This document shows, one piece after another, positions 23,967-32,995 of a stretch of 64,000 nt of DNA (positions are counted from its first letter, which is position 1; every line of letters begins with the position of its first letter). Below the pieces are notes generated by a model, which was not told the DNA's origin, made no database searches, and saw only the letters and a program-made list of their open reading frames with translations. The stretch comes from JAGQWW01 sp041392845 (lineage in GTDB: Bacteria; Bacteroidota; Bacteroidia; Chitinophagales; Saprospiraceae), in contig JAWKLG010000012.1 of NCBI GenBank assembly GCA_041392845.1, positions 122,200 through 186,199 on the forward strand, written 5' to 3'. The translations under genes were made by a program, and so were the position numbers.

Positions 23967-26738
23967 ATGAAACGCACTTTTCTATTCGTTTTTTCGGTTT
24001 TGGTTTTGACTTTTTTTGGAAATACCAGTCTTGCACAAGATGGTAAAAAAGGTCTTGACCTGCCTGAAGGCGTAAGCTATGTTACTACAGTAGAAGGTAT
24101 TTCAGAATACCAATTAGACAACGGACTAAGGTTTCTATTATTCCCTGATATGTCCAAGCCAACAGCAACGGTTAATATCACTTACCTGGTTGGCTCAAGA
24201 CATGAGGGTTATGGAGAAACCGGGATGGCCCACCTCCTGGAACACATGGTGTTTAAAGGTACACCCAACCACCCTGATATTCCATCAGAATTAACCGAAC
24301 ATGGTGCAAGACCTAATGGTACCACCTGGTATGACCGCACCAATTATTTCGAAACCTTCAATGCTACAGACGAAAACCTCAAATGGGCTCTGGATCTCGA
24401 AGCGGATCGTATGGTGAATTCATACATCGCAAAAAAAGATCTTGAGAGTGAAATGACAGTTGTTAGAAATGAATATGAAAGAGGAGAAAATGATCCCGGA
24501 AGCGTTCTTTATAAAAGGGTTTTATCCTCCGCCTTTGACTGGCACAACTACGGAAATGTAACCATTGGTGCCAGAAGCGACCTGGAAAATGTTCCTATTG
24601 AAAGATTGCAGGCATTCTACAGAAAATATTACCAACCGGACAATGCAGTTCTTTTGGTCGCCGGAAAATTTGATCCACAAAATACCCTAAATCTGATTAG
24701 TGAGTACTTTGGTAAGATACCAAGACCGGATAGAGAAAAGGATCCACTGTACACCACCTATACAAAAGAACCTACTCAGGATGGTTCACGCCATGTTGAA
24801 TTGAGAAGGGTTGGAGATGTGAAAGCTGTGAATGTTGTATACCATACTCCTCCTGGTTCTCATGTAGACTATGCTGCAGTTTCCGTTTTGGATGAGATAT
24901 TGACCAATGAGCCTTCCGGAAGATTGTATAAGGCACTTGTAGAAACTAAGAAGGCAGCCTACCAATGGGGATTTGCTCCTGGACTTGCAGAAGGAGGTTA
25001 CATGGTGATGGGTGCAGAAGTAAGAAAAGAAGGAGACGTTAGAGAAGCTCAGGAAATCATGTTGGCAACAATCGATGATATTCTAAAAAATCCTCCAACA
25101 TCCGAAGAAGTGGATCGTGCTAAATCCAGGATTAAGAAAAACTGGGATTTATCGTTTAATGATGCCAACAGAGTAGGGGTTTTTCTAAGTAATTATATTG
25201 CCATGGGCGATTGGCGCTTGCTATTCTTGAACAGAGATAGAGTAGCAGAAGTAACCCCTGAAGCAGTGTACGCTGTTGCTAAGCAGTATTTAAAAGAATC
25301 AAACAGGACAACAGGGATTTTTATTCCGGAAGAAAAGCCTGACAGAGCTGAAATTCCGGATCCTCCTGTAGTATCAGATCTTGTAAAAGATTATAAAGGA
25401 AAAGAAGAAGTGGCTATGGGAGAGGAATTTGATCCTTCTCCTGAAAATATTGAAAGTAGAACCAAAAAAGTAGTCAATAAAACTGCTGCAGATTATGCCT
25501 TGCTTGAAAAGGAAACAAGAGGCGATGCTGTAATTGCCAATATTACGCTTCGTTTTGGTGATTTACAATCCCTGATGGGCAAACAAAATATTGCCTCCAT
25601 TGCGGCAAGCATGTTGGACAAAGGGACCAAAAATTACAGCCGCCAGGAAATACAGGATAAACTTGATGCTCTTAAAGCGACCGTAAGGATAAATGGCGGA
25701 GCAGGTTCGGCTTCTGTTCGCATTGAAACGGACAGAAAAAATCTTCCTGAAGTAATGGATTTGGTAATGGAAATGTTGAAGAACCCAACCTTCCCTGAAG
25801 AGGAATTTGACAAGGTTATTGAAGAAAACCTGGCTTATACAGAATCTCAAAAATCAGAACCTACAGCTCTGGCCAATATCGAATACTCCAGGTTGATGAA
25901 TCCTTATCCTAAGGGCCATCCTGATTATACCATGACTTTTGATGAAGAAATCGAAAGTATGGAAAACATGAAATTGGAAGAAGTAAAAGATTTTTATAAT
26001 AATTTCTATGGTGCTTCTGATGCTACTGTAGCGATTGTTGGAGATTTTGATGCGAGTGAGTTGGAAAAGAAGATAGAAGGTGACCTGGTCGCATGGAAAA
26101 GCCCTTCAAAATATGAAAGAGTTAAAGACCAATATTTTGATGTAAAACCTGAAAATAAATCCATCAACACTCCTGACAAAGCCAATGCAATGTTTTTTGC
26201 CGGCCAACCTGTTCAGATGAAAGACAGCGATCCGGATTATCCTGCCATGGTGTTGGGTAACTTCATCCTGGGAGGTGGATTCCTGAATTCTCGTTTGGCT
26301 ACAAGAATTCGCCAAAAGGAAGGATTGAGTTATGGAGTAGGTTCATGGTTTTATGCCAATGCGATGGATGAAGTTGGACAATTTGGCTCCTATGCCATCT
26401 ATGCTCCCGAAAATGTGGAAAAGCTGGAAGCGGCTTACCGTGAAGAGATTGAGAAGGTTTTGAGCGAAGGATTTACGGATAAAGAAGTTGAAGATGCTAA
26501 AAATGGCTGGTTACAAAGCCAAATAGTCAATCGTTCTCAAGACAGCAGATTGGCTGGAACCTTATCTTCAAATCTTTTCCTGGGAAGAGACCTTATGTGG
26601 GATCAGAAATTGGAAGAAAAGGTTAAAAATCTGACTGCAGAAGAAATAAATGCTGCTTTCAAAAAACACATTGACCTTGATAAATTTGTGTTTGTTAAGG
26701 CGGGTGATTTTGAAAAAAATCAGGTTGGAAAACCCTAA
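23967..26738 (+). CDS. Secreted M16 family zinc metallopeptidase with two M16 units
   Basis: This 923-residue protein has a signal peptide (MKRTFLFVFSVLVLTFFGNTSLAQ). The inverted zinc motif is H89-L-L-E92-H93 (HLLEHMVFKG), and the distal Glu ligand lies in the following helix (TVVRNEYERGEN). The second M16 half begins near residue 500 and keeps the R/Y substrate-binding region (NSRLATRIRQKEGLSYGVGSW). It lacks the zinc motif, as is normal for the inactive partner domain. It probably degrades peptides in the periplasm, such as cleaved signal peptides or imported peptides; this is inferred from the family. It is monocistronic, ending at a strong bidirectional terminator. Confidence 0.92.
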   Translation: MKRTFLFVFSVLVLTFFGNTSLAQDGKKGLDLPEGVSYVTTVEGISEYQLDNGLRFLLFPDMSKPTATVNITYLVGSRHEGYGETGMAHLLEHMVFKGTPNHPDIPSELTEHGARPNGTTWYDRTNYFETFNATDENLKWALDLEADRMVNSYIAKKDLESEMTVVRNEYERGENDPGSVLYKRVLSSAFDWHNYGNVTIGARSDLENVPIERLQAFYRKYYQPDNAVLLVAGKFDPQNTLNLISEYFGKIPRPDREKDPLYTTYTKEPTQDGSRHVELRRVGDVKAVNVVYHTPPGSHVDYAAVSVLDEILTNEPSGRLYKALVETKKAAYQWGFAPGLAEGGYMVMGAEVRKEGDVREAQEIMLATIDDILKNPPTSEEVDRAKSRIKKNWDLSFNDANRVGVFLSNYIAMGDWRLLFLNRDRVAEVTPEAVYAVAKQYLKESNRTTGIFIPEEKPDRAEIPDPPVVSDLVKDYKGKEEVAMGEEFDPSPENIESRTKKVVNKTAADYALLEKETRGDAVIANITLRFGDLQSLMGKQNIASIAASMLDKGTKNYSRQEIQDKLDALKATVRINGGAGSASVRIETDRKNLPEVMDLVMEMLKNPTFPEEEFDKVIEENLAYTESQKSEPTALANIEYSRLMNPYPKGHPDYTMTFDEEIESMENMKLEEVKDFYNNFYGASDATVAIVGDFDASELEKKIEGDLVAWKSPSKYERVKDQYFDVKPENKSINTPDKANAMFFAGQPVQMKDSDPDYPAMVLGNFILGGGFLNSRLATRIRQKEGLSYGVGSWFYANAMDEVGQFGSYAIYAPENVEKLEAAYREEIEKVLSEGFTDKEVEDAKNGWLQSQIVNRSQDSRLAGTLSSNLFLGRDLMWDQKLEEKVKNLTAEEINAAFKKHIDLDKFVFVKAGDFEKNQVGKP

Positions 26739-26751
26739 AAAGTAATTGTTT

Positions 26752-26792
26752 AAAAAAAAGGGAGCACTGGAAAACAGTGCTCCCTTTTTTTT
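26752..26792. terminator. Bidirectional intrinsic terminator
   Basis: A perfect 10-bp stem GGGAGCACTG/CAGTGCTCCC (26760-26769, 26775-26784) with loop GAAAA is flanked by eight A and eight T. It can serve both the M16 gene and the convergent PhoD-like gene. Confidence 0.9.
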
Positions 26793-28134
26793 ACCACCCC
26801 AATTCCTTTTGTTGAATTTCTTTTTCCCAAAGCAGGCTCCCCTTAGAATCGAATACTTTGATGGTTAGTTTTCTATCTTTTGTTGGGCCCTTTATTTCAA
26901 GAGTGGCAAAATTCTGTGTTTCACCTACGATGGTACCCTCAACAAATGGTGCAGAACTTTCCATTTTGGCAGGTTTTCCTGCCCCGGAAGTTATAGGAGA
27001 TACTGTCAGATCGTATAATGGGTAATTACCTGGCCTGTCCAGCTTTTGTAAACAGGTATGATGCCTGTCGCCGCTCAAAAAGATAACTCCCTTTATTTCT
27101 TCCTGCTCGATTAAATTCAACAAATGAGCCCTTTCTTCAGGGTAATTGCTGTAATTTTCAAAAACCGGAACCGGATTGATCATTTGTCCACCGGAAACGA
27201 TAAACTTAAAAGTTGCTTCAGAACTACTCAAGGCGTCGATCAGCCATTCAATTTGTTCATTTCCAAAATATATTCTATCTCCTGTTTTCTCTCTGTTGTT
27301 CGGACTCCTCCACCAACGGTCGTCCAAAAGAAAAAACTGACAATCAGACCATGTGAAGGTTCCTGTGATACCATCCTTTGGAAAAATATAATTAGGATTG
27401 GCCCAAAATGTTTTGAAAACTTCAAGTGCTTCGTGCTTCAGCCAATAACTCCTGTCAGAATCATTCGGACCATAGTCATGGTCGTCCCAAATGGCAAAAT
27501 GTGGCATTTTGGCCAACAAGGGCTGAAGTTCCTCCAAAGAACGGGTATGTGTAAAACGATGTAATAGACCGGTTTTTGTATTCCAGTCTGTCTCTCGATA
27601 ATACATATTGTCTCCACCCCAAATCATAAAATCTGCATCAGTAGATTCAATTTGATTCAGGATTTCGAAATTTTGTCCATAAGGTTTTCCCGGTCGGTCA
27701 TATTCTGGTTCGTTGACGTAAAAGCAGCTGCCAAATGCAAATTTAAAATCAGGCGCATCCTTCCTCCATTTCCATATTTCCATCGTTTTGAATTGCAAAG
27801 GATAATCGATTTCCATCTTTTTACCATCGACCCAAACTTCATAAGTATAGGTTTTTCCGGGAACTACTTTGTCTGCAACACAAGTAGCGGAAAAAGCATC
27901 ACTTGCTTTGGTTTGAATGGATTCAGAAATATTTTTTACATCAGCATTTTCTGTATCCCAATACCGTATCTGGACATTCGCTGCATATTCTGTCTGAACC
28001 CAAATCTTTGCCTCCAACATACCGGTATATCCAAGCATTGGCCCGGATTGGATTTGTGCATTTAAAAAATTAATTCCCGCAAAAAGGAGAAGCAGGATTA
28101 TAGGATGATTTGAAGCTTTTTTGTTTCGATACAT
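26791..28134 (-). CDS. PhoD-like alkaline phosphatase/phosphodiesterase
   Basis: This 447-residue exported protein begins with a signal peptide (ASNHPIILLLLFAGINFLNAQ). An Fn3-like N-terminal domain (GPMLGYTGMLEAKIWVQT) of about 100 residues is typical of PhoD proteins. The metallophosphatase core has FKFAFGSCFYV, WGGDNMYYRETDW, AIWDDHDYGPND, LLDDRWWRSP and LSGDRHHTCLQ, which supply the metal-binding Asp, Asn and His residues. Family members hydrolyse phosphomonoesters or phosphodiesters and often respond to phosphate shortage, but no Pho-type box is recognisable here. A perfect -7 element lies 24 bp upstream of the start. Confidence 0.88.
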   Translation of the reverse strand: MYRNKKASNHPIILLLLFAGINFLNAQIQSGPMLGYTGMLEAKIWVQTEYAANVQIRYWDTENADVKNISESIQTKASDAFSATCVADKVVPGKTYTYEVWVDGKKMEIDYPLQFKTMEIWKWRKDAPDFKFAFGSCFYVNEPEYDRPGKPYGQNFEILNQIESTDADFMIWGGDNMYYRETDWNTKTGLLHRFTHTRSLEELQPLLAKMPHFAIWDDHDYGPNDSDRSYWLKHEALEVFKTFWANPNYIFPKDGITGTFTWSDCQFFLLDDRWWRSPNNREKTGDRIYFGNEQIEWLIDALSSSEATFKFIVSGGQMINPVPVFENYSNYPEERAHLLNLIEQEEIKGVIFLSGDRHHTCLQKLDRPGNYPLYDLTVSPITSGAGKPAKMESSAPFVEGTIVGETQNFATLEIKGPTKDRKLTIKVFDSKGSLLWEKEIQQKELGW

Positions 28135-28157
28135 AGTGTTGATTTGTTTTTAAGTTT

Positions 28158-28165
28158 CAAAAGTA
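28158..28165 (-). promoter_or_regulatory. -7 element of the PhoD-like gene
   Basis: TACTTTTG on the minus strand, 24 bp before the ATG. No exact -33 TTG. Confidence 0.5.
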
Positions 28166-28241
28166 AAACAGTGGGATTAATTGGAAGTTAATTTTCTGAT
28201 TCATGTTTGCCCTTACTACCTTAGCGGAAAATTTAGAATAC

Positions 28242-29243
28242 ATGTTAAAGATTGGTTTGTTTGGCGTTGGCCACCTTGGAAAAATACACTTAAAATGCAT
28301 TCTCCTTGCCCAGGAAACCTATGAGTTGGTAGGATTTTATGATCCAAGCGATCACAATGCAAAAAAAGTCCAGGAAGAACACGACATCAAGAGATTTGAA
28401 AATGCTGAGGATTTGATGGAAGCAGTGGATGTTGTGGACATTGTCACTCCAACCGTTTATCATCATGCCATTGCAAAACAAGCACTTTTAAAAAAGAAAC
28501 ACCTTTTTATAGAAAAACCTTTGACCCATACCATTGATGAGGCCAAGGAGTTGATTCAACTTGCCAGGGACAATGGTGTAAAGGTGCAAGTAGGACATGT
28601 GGAAAGATTCAATCCTGCTTTATTGGCCCTTGGAGGTATGGAATTGGCTCCTATGTTTGTAGAAGGCCATAGATTGGCTCTGTTTAATCCAAGGGGTACA
28701 GATGTTTCAGTTGTTTTGGATTTGATGATCCATGATTTGGATATCCTTCTAAGTTTGGTGAAATCAGAGGTTAAAAATGTACATGCTACCGGGGTCTCAG
28801 TGGTCAGCGAAACACCAGACATTGCCAATGCAAGATTAGAGTTTGAAAATGGATGCGTTGCAAACCTGACTGCAAGCAGGATTTCTTTAAAAAATATGCG
28901 AAAACTGCGCTTCTTTCAAAAAGATGCCTATATAAGTTTGGACTTCCTTGAGAAAAACGCACAAGTAGTCAGAATGTATGAAGAGGGCGATCCAAATAGT
29001 CCTACTGAAGGGACCTTTTTTGATTTGGATACCCCAGCCGGCAAAAAAATCATAGAAGTTAGCATGCCGCCAATTGAACAGGTAAATGCTATAAAAATGG
29101 AACTGGAATCCTTGGGGATTTCTATCTTAAATGAAAGTCCGGTTAAGGTTCCAATTGAAGATGGGTACAAAGCGCTGGAGGTTGCCTACAGAATTATTGA
29201 AGAAATGGAGAAACACGCTGATAAACACTTGCCGGTACTCTAA
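28242..29243 (+). CDS. Gfo/Idh/MocA family oxidoreductase
   Basis: The ATG at 28242 gives 333 residues starting directly at the Rossmann strand (MLKIGLFGVGHLGKIH); the 13 residues upstream look like leader. The family's EKP motif (FIEKPLTHTIDEAKEL) is present at about residue 92. The C-terminal domain has the usual conserved HDLDILL His/Asp near residue 165. These enzymes oxidise or reduce sugars, inositols or related compounds with NAD(P). No sugar genes are adjacent, so the substrate is open. The stop overlaps that of the convergent pabA by 4 bp. Confidence 0.87.
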   Translation: MLKIGLFGVGHLGKIHLKCILLAQETYELVGFYDPSDHNAKKVQEEHDIKRFENAEDLMEAVDVVDIVTPTVYHHAIAKQALLKKKHLFIEKPLTHTIDEAKELIQLARDNGVKVQVGHVERFNPALLALGGMELAPMFVEGHRLALFNPRGTDVSVVLDLMIHDLDILLSLVKSEVKNVHATGVSVVSETPDIANARLEFENGCVANLTASRISLKNMRKLRFFQKDAYISLDFLEKNAQVVRMYEEGDPNSPTEGTFFDLDTPAGKKIIEVSMPPIEQVNAIKMELESLGISILNESPVKVPIEDGYKALEVAYRIIEEMEKHADKHLPVL

Positions 29244-29827
29244 GTGCTTTTTAGCCAATTACTTATCAGTTGGCTGCCCATTGGTGTAAGGTAACTCTCC
29301 GGATGGAACTGAATACCAAAAACCGAATTGGTTTTATGGCGTATGGCCATGATTAGTCCATCGGAACTTTTGGCAATTATTTCCAGTTCGGGAGGGAAAT
29401 TTTGCTCTTCCAAAACCCAGGAGTGGTAAACTCCGACAGCCATAGGCTTAGAAATATCTCTAAATAAGCTCTCTTCCGGATTGTTCCACTCAATTGATTT
29501 TTCAATCCCGTGAATTACATTCGGCAGTTGAATGAGTTGGGCTCCGTAAAAGGTTCCTATTGCCTGGTGACCCAAACAAACCCCTAAAATATTTTTGGAG
29601 CTTCCATAAACCTTTAATACATCAGCCATGATAGGAGCTGTATAAGGCAGGTCTGGTCCGGGAGAAAAAACTATTTTATCGTAGTCTTTAACACTTTCTA
29701 AAGTGACCTCATCATGCTTTACTACATCTAAATGTTGACAACCGGCTTCTTCCAGCATTTGCACCAAATTAAAAGTGAAAGAATCGTAGTTGTCAATCAA
29801 CAAAACCGAACCAAAATTATTTAGCAT
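29240..29827 (-). CDS. pabA: Glutamine amidotransferase of aminodeoxychorismate/anthranilate synthase
   Basis: The ATG at 29827 gives 195 residues, the standard length, beginning at VLLIDNYDSFTFNLVQ. The class I amidotransferase triad is present: Cys in GVCLGHQAIG and His/Glu in FGIQFHPESYLTP. The oxyanion segment FSPGPDLP is also visible. The subunit releases ammonia from glutamine for the chorismate-using partner. It could equally be called trpG, but the divergent pabB and pabC genes favour a folate role, or a shared role in both pathways. A -7 element lies about 70 bp upstream. Confidence 0.85.
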   Translation of the reverse strand: MLNNFGSVLLIDNYDSFTFNLVQMLEEAGCQHLDVVKHDEVTLESVKDYDKIVFSPGPDLPYTAPIMADVLKVYGSSKNILGVCLGHQAIGTFYGAQLIQLPNVIHGIEKSIEWNNPEESLFRDISKPMAVGVYHSWVLEEQNFPPELEIIAKSSDGLIMAIRHKTNSVFGIQFHPESYLTPMGSQLISNWLKST

Positions 29828-29898
29828 TTTTGCAAATCGAAATTCAATACTATTGAGAAAATCTGAATTCAAGGCTGCCTTTGAGACGCATGCTACCG

Positions 29899-29906
29899 CA
29901 AAAGTA
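29899..29906 (-). promoter_or_regulatory. -7 element of pabA in the divergent pabA/pabB spacer
   Basis: TACTTTTG followed by CGG on the minus strand, about 70 bp before the pabA ATG and only 10 bp before the likely pabB start on the other strand. No clear -33 TTG. Confidence 0.5.
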
Positions 29907-29915
29907 GCGAAAGCC

Positions 29916-30929
29916 ATGAATGAAATGGGAAGGAACAGAGAACCCTTCTTTTTTCTTTTTGATTTTCTTTTAAAAAAACCGGTTTTAATTCCTTTAAAAA
30001 ATTGGTCATCCGTAAATGCCCATCTGCAAATGCCCGGATGGAATCGTCCGTCTGTGGAATTTTTACCGGCAATTCCTCCTAAGTTTTGTTGGGAAACTTA
30101 TCCTGTTGATTTTGATTCTTATAAAAAAGCCTTTGACCGGGTTCAAAAGGAAATCAGGTTTGGCAATTCTTACCTGCTCAACTTGACTCAGCCAACCAAG
30201 GTTGTCAGTAATCTTTCACTTCAGGATTTATACCATCATTCTGATGCACCATTTAAATTGTATTGGAATGATGAGTTTGTTTCTTTCTCACCTGAGCGCT
30301 TCGTCCAGGTAAAAGGAAATAGAATTGAAACCCATCCGATGAAAGGAACTATTGCTGCAAATATTCCAAATGCAGCGCAAGTTATCCTTGCAGATAGAAA
30401 GGAAATGGCTGAACATTATACCATCGTAGATTTGCTACGAAATGATCTGAGCACGGTGGCCAAAAAAGTGAGGGTAAACAATTTTCGATACCTTTCTGAA
30501 ATAAATACCCATAAAGGAAAGCTGCTTCAAGTCAGTTCCGAAATTTCCGGCATCCTGCCCGACGATTGGAGAGCACATATAGGAAATTGGTTTGTGAAAT
30601 TATTGCCTGCCGGTTCAATTTGCGGAGCTCCCAAGAAGAAGACTGTAGAGATTATTACAGAAGCAGAAGGATATGAAAGAGGCTATTATACCGGAGTTTT
30701 TGGAATATTCGATGGTGAAAACCTTGACTCTGCAGTTGCCATTCGTTACCTTGAAAATAAAGGCGGCAATACCTATTTTAAAAGTGGAGGAGGTATTACT
30801 GCTTTAAGTTCAGCCCATACAGAATACCAGGAAATGCTCGATAAAATCTATGTCCCGATTAATAGAAACCATTTGCATCAGACAGGGTCAGGTTCAAAAT
30901 TTGGCCTGGCACCAGAGGCGATTGGATAA
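29916..30929 (+). CDS. pabB: Aminodeoxychorismate synthase component I (chorismate-binding)
   Basis: About 337 residues from ATG 29916 (alternative ATG 29925). Longer readings would cover the divergent pabA promoter. The chorismate-binding core is intact: FGNSYLLNLTQPT, SPERFVQVKGNRIETHPMKG, HYTIVDLLRNDLSTVAKKV, LLPAGSICGAPKKKTVEII, and the C-terminal GGGITALSSAHTEYQEML. The protein aminates chorismate to aminodeoxychorismate using ammonia from PabA. It lacks the N-terminal domain of longer homologues, as is common in Bacteroidota. Its last 26 residues beyond the normal end are read in a different frame through the start of pabC, an 80-bp overlap. Confidence 0.87.
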   Translation: MNEMGRNREPFFFLFDFLLKKPVLIPLKNWSSVNAHLQMPGWNRPSVEFLPAIPPKFCWETYPVDFDSYKKAFDRVQKEIRFGNSYLLNLTQPTKVVSNLSLQDLYHHSDAPFKLYWNDEFVSFSPERFVQVKGNRIETHPMKGTIAANIPNAAQVILADRKEMAEHYTIVDLLRNDLSTVAKKVRVNNFRYLSEINTHKGKLLQVSSEISGILPDDWRAHIGNWFVKLLPAGSICGAPKKKTVEIITEAEGYERGYYTGVFGIFDGENLDSAVAIRYLENKGGNTYFKSGGGITALSSAHTEYQEMLDKIYVPINRNHLHQTGSGSKFGLAPEAIG

Positions 30930-31455
30930 AACATTTGAAGAAATCTTCCCAGGAGAAAAACCGCATTCATTATCTGATTTGATAATGGTGCATGAGAGTT
31001 TCGATGTAGAAAAAGTTAAGTGTCGCTTTTTATATGATTCAAAAAATGTTGAAATCCAATTCCTGCCTTATCAAAAGCACCAAATAGAAAGCTTGCTCTT
31101 TTTGGAACATTCTGACCTTGTTTACAATTATAAATGGGAAAATCGGGAAGTGCTCGATAAAGGGAAGGATTTGTTGTTACCTTTTCAGTCCATTGTCTTT
31201 TTAAAAAACAAGCTGATAACAGACGGAATTTATAGCAATGTAGCATTTTTAAAAAATGGAAAATGGTATACACCTGCTCATCCAGTCTTAGAAGGAACTT
31301 GCAGAGCCAGACTTTTAGAATTGGGCATCATCCAACCATCAGTTATAAAGACTTCTGATCTCCATCAATTTGAATCGGTTCGTTTATTCAATGCAATGAC
31401 CGGATGGGAGGATTCATGGGAAATTCCAATGGAAAAAACCAGCATATTGAAATAA
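30850..31455 (+). CDS. pabC: Aminotransferase class IV, likely aminodeoxychorismate lyase
   Basis: This 201-residue protein is short for fold type IV PLP enzymes but keeps the family blocks. These are LIETICIRQG at the N-terminus, WHQRRLDKTF, the PLP-binding Lys in YNYKWENREVL, the turn DGIYSNVAFLKNGKWYTP, and EGTCRARLLELG. PabC converts aminodeoxychorismate to p-aminobenzoate and pyruvate. The 80-bp overlap with pabB indicates translational coupling. Its N-terminal residues match the family, so the overlap encodes protein in both frames. Confidence 0.8.
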   Translation: MSRLIETICIRQGQVQNLAWHQRRLDKTFEEIFPGEKPHSLSDLIMVHESFDVEKVKCRFLYDSKNVEIQFLPYQKHQIESLLFLEHSDLVYNYKWENREVLDKGKDLLLPFQSIVFLKNKLITDGIYSNVAFLKNGKWYTPAHPVLEGTCRARLLELGIIQPSVIKTSDLHQFESVRLFNAMTGWEDSWEIPMEKTSILK

Positions 31456-31521
31456 AGCCCGCTTTGAATTTCTTTTCTTTGCCCTGCCAAACACCATTCA
31501 ATCACCAAAATATAAGATTTC

Positions 31522-32679
31522 ATGCAGGTAGGAGTACTTGGTTCAGGCTCAATGGGAAAAGGAATCGCACAGGTTGCCGCTACATCAGGAAATGATGTCA
31601 TCCTTTACGACAACAATCCAACAGCTCTGGGAAGAGCGAGAGACGATATTCAAAAAATCTTAAATCGTCTGGTCGAAAAGGGAAAGTTGAAGGATGATGA
31701 AGCGAAAGCAATATTTGGTAGAATTTATTTCGTCGATTCTATTTACGATTACAAAGATTGCGACCTTATTATCGAGGCGATTATTGAAGATATAAATATT
31801 AAAAAAGCAGTTTTTGAACAATTGGAAGACATCGTTTCAGAAAATTGCATCCTCGCTTCTAATACCTCTTCACTTTCAATTACATCCATCGCGGGAAAAT
31901 GCAAACATCCGGAAAGAGTTATAGGTATACATTTTTTCAATCCGGCTCCTTTGATGAAATTAGTTGAAATAATACCTGCTGTCCAAACTAAAAAAGAAGT
32001 GCTTGAAAAAGCCAGGAAAACCATTGATGATTGGGGTAAAATTACCGTTCAAACCAAGGATACCCCAGGGTTTATCGTAAACAGAGTGGCTCGCCCTTTT
32101 TATGGAGAAGCGATCCGGATATTGGAAGAAGGCCTGGCAGATGTGGCAACCATTGATTGGGCCATGACAGAAATCGGTGGATTCAGAATGGGACCTTTTA
32201 CATTAATGGATTTTATAGGCAACGATGTCAACTATGCTGTAACCGAATCAGTATGGACTGCCTTTTTCTACGATGGCAGGTATAAACCATCTTTTACACA
32301 GAAAAGATTGGCTGAAGCAGGCTGGCTGGGAAGAAAAACCGGTCGAGGTTATTATCATTACAGTGATGCTGTGGAGCAACAACCACCCAATAAAGATGAA
32401 GTATTAGGCAAGGATATTTTTTGGAGAATCCTGGTCATGCTCATCAATGAAGCAGCCGATGCTTTGTTTTGGAATGTTGCCAGTAAAGAAGATTTGGAGT
32501 TGGCAATGACCAAAGGAGTCAATTATCCGAAAGGCCTTTTAAAATGGGCAGATGAAAAAGGGATTGCAAACTGCGTAGCTACTTTAGATAGATTATTTGA
32601 AAATTATAGAGAAGAGAGATATCGTTGTAGTCCATTATTACGTCAAATGGCAGCACAGGAAAGAACATTCTTTGAATAA
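31522..32679 (+). CDS. 3-hydroxyacyl-CoA (3-hydroxybutyryl-CoA) dehydrogenase
   Basis: This 385-residue protein has an NAD-binding Rossmann fold at the N-terminus (VGVLGSGSMGKGIAQVAA). The active-site segment IGIHFFNPAPLMKLVEIIP contains the catalytic His, with its Glu partner in the same block. Two consecutive C-terminal 3HCDH domains follow (TPGFIVNRVARPFYGEAIR and GKDIFWRILVMLINEAAD). Doubling the C-terminal domain is seen in the PaaH-type and some FadB-type enzymes. It oxidises 3-hydroxyacyl-CoA in fatty-acid or aromatic catabolism. Its stop codon abuts the U-tract of the minus-strand RNA gene downstream. Confidence 0.9.
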   Translation: MQVGVLGSGSMGKGIAQVAATSGNDVILYDNNPTALGRARDDIQKILNRLVEKGKLKDDEAKAIFGRIYFVDSIYDYKDCDLIIEAIIEDINIKKAVFEQLEDIVSENCILASNTSSLSITSIAGKCKHPERVIGIHFFNPAPLMKLVEIIPAVQTKKEVLEKARKTIDDWGKITVQTKDTPGFIVNRVARPFYGEAIRILEEGLADVATIDWAMTEIGGFRMGPFTLMDFIGNDVNYAVTESVWTAFFYDGRYKPSFTQKRLAEAGWLGRKTGRGYYHYSDAVEQQPPNKDEVLGKDIFWRILVMLINEAADALFWNVASKEDLELAMTKGVNYPKGLLKWADEKGIANCVATLDRLFENYREERYRCSPLLRQMAAQERTFFE

Positions 32680-32716
32680 AAAAAAAGGAGCCCCCAAACC
32701 GCAAGGGTAGGGGGCC
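32678..32716 (-). terminator. Intrinsic terminator of the 300-nt RNA
   Basis: Read on the minus strand, GGCCCCC and GGGGGCU form a 7-bp stem with one G-U pair, extended by ACC/GGU, and CC plus nine U follow (32686-32678). The plus-strand side has no T tract, so the terminator points leftward. Confidence 0.85.
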
Positions 32717-32990
32717 ATCCCAAAAACTGCTCTTTAACTAAGCAATGAGCCTTTAATCTTCCGCTAAAGACCCACTACTTACTCTTACATACTTCGAGTA
32801 TCTCAAAGTGAGACTAATTCCCGATTATTAATAAGGTCGACCTCTGCTGGTAAGTATAATTCTTAGCACTACCTAAATGGATAGATTCCGTTCAGAGTCA
32901 ACTTGAAAATTCATCATAGGATTATAACCGGCATTACTGCCTTCGGGACTGAGCAATTTTCTTTCTTTAACCGGTTATTAGGAATGTGTA
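32687..32990 (-). ncRNA. Structured non-coding RNA of about 300 nt, family not identified
   Basis: This 400-bp gap has no coding frame of note. On the minus strand it starts from a consensus -7 element (TACCTTTG, 33003-32996) and ends in a strong intrinsic terminator. Many stems can be drawn: a closing pair UCCUAA/UUGGGA (32983-32978 with 32723-32718), AUAACCGG/CCGGUUAU (32978-32971 with 32931-32924) enclosing AUUGCU/AGUAAU, a palindrome AGGTCGACCT (32834-32843), and two back-to-back hairpins at 32789-32801 and 32801-32813. It precedes no minus-strand gene, so it is not a leader. RNase P, tmRNA and SRP motifs are absent; a divergent 6S RNA is the main known alternative. Confidence 0.7.
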
Positions 32991-32995
32991 TAAGG

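Noticed and set aside
24000..26738. Loss of the second HxxEH motif in the M16 protein as a defect
   Set aside because: In two-unit M16 proteases the second half is normally without the zinc motif.
27124..27564. 146-codon frame opposite the PhoD-like gene
   Set aside because: It lies wholly inside a well-supported gene on the other strand and has no recognisable domain or promoter.
32678..32716. Terminator for the plus-strand 3-hydroxyacyl-CoA dehydrogenase
   Set aside because: On the plus strand the hairpin is preceded by A residues and followed by CATCCC, with no T tract, so it points the other way.
32687..32990. Identification of the structured RNA as RNase P RNA, tmRNA or SRP RNA
   Set aside because: Neither strand shows the GAGGAAAGTC/ACAGAAA blocks of RNase P, a tRNA-like T-arm or ALAA-type tag frame of tmRNA, or the SRP apical loop sequence.
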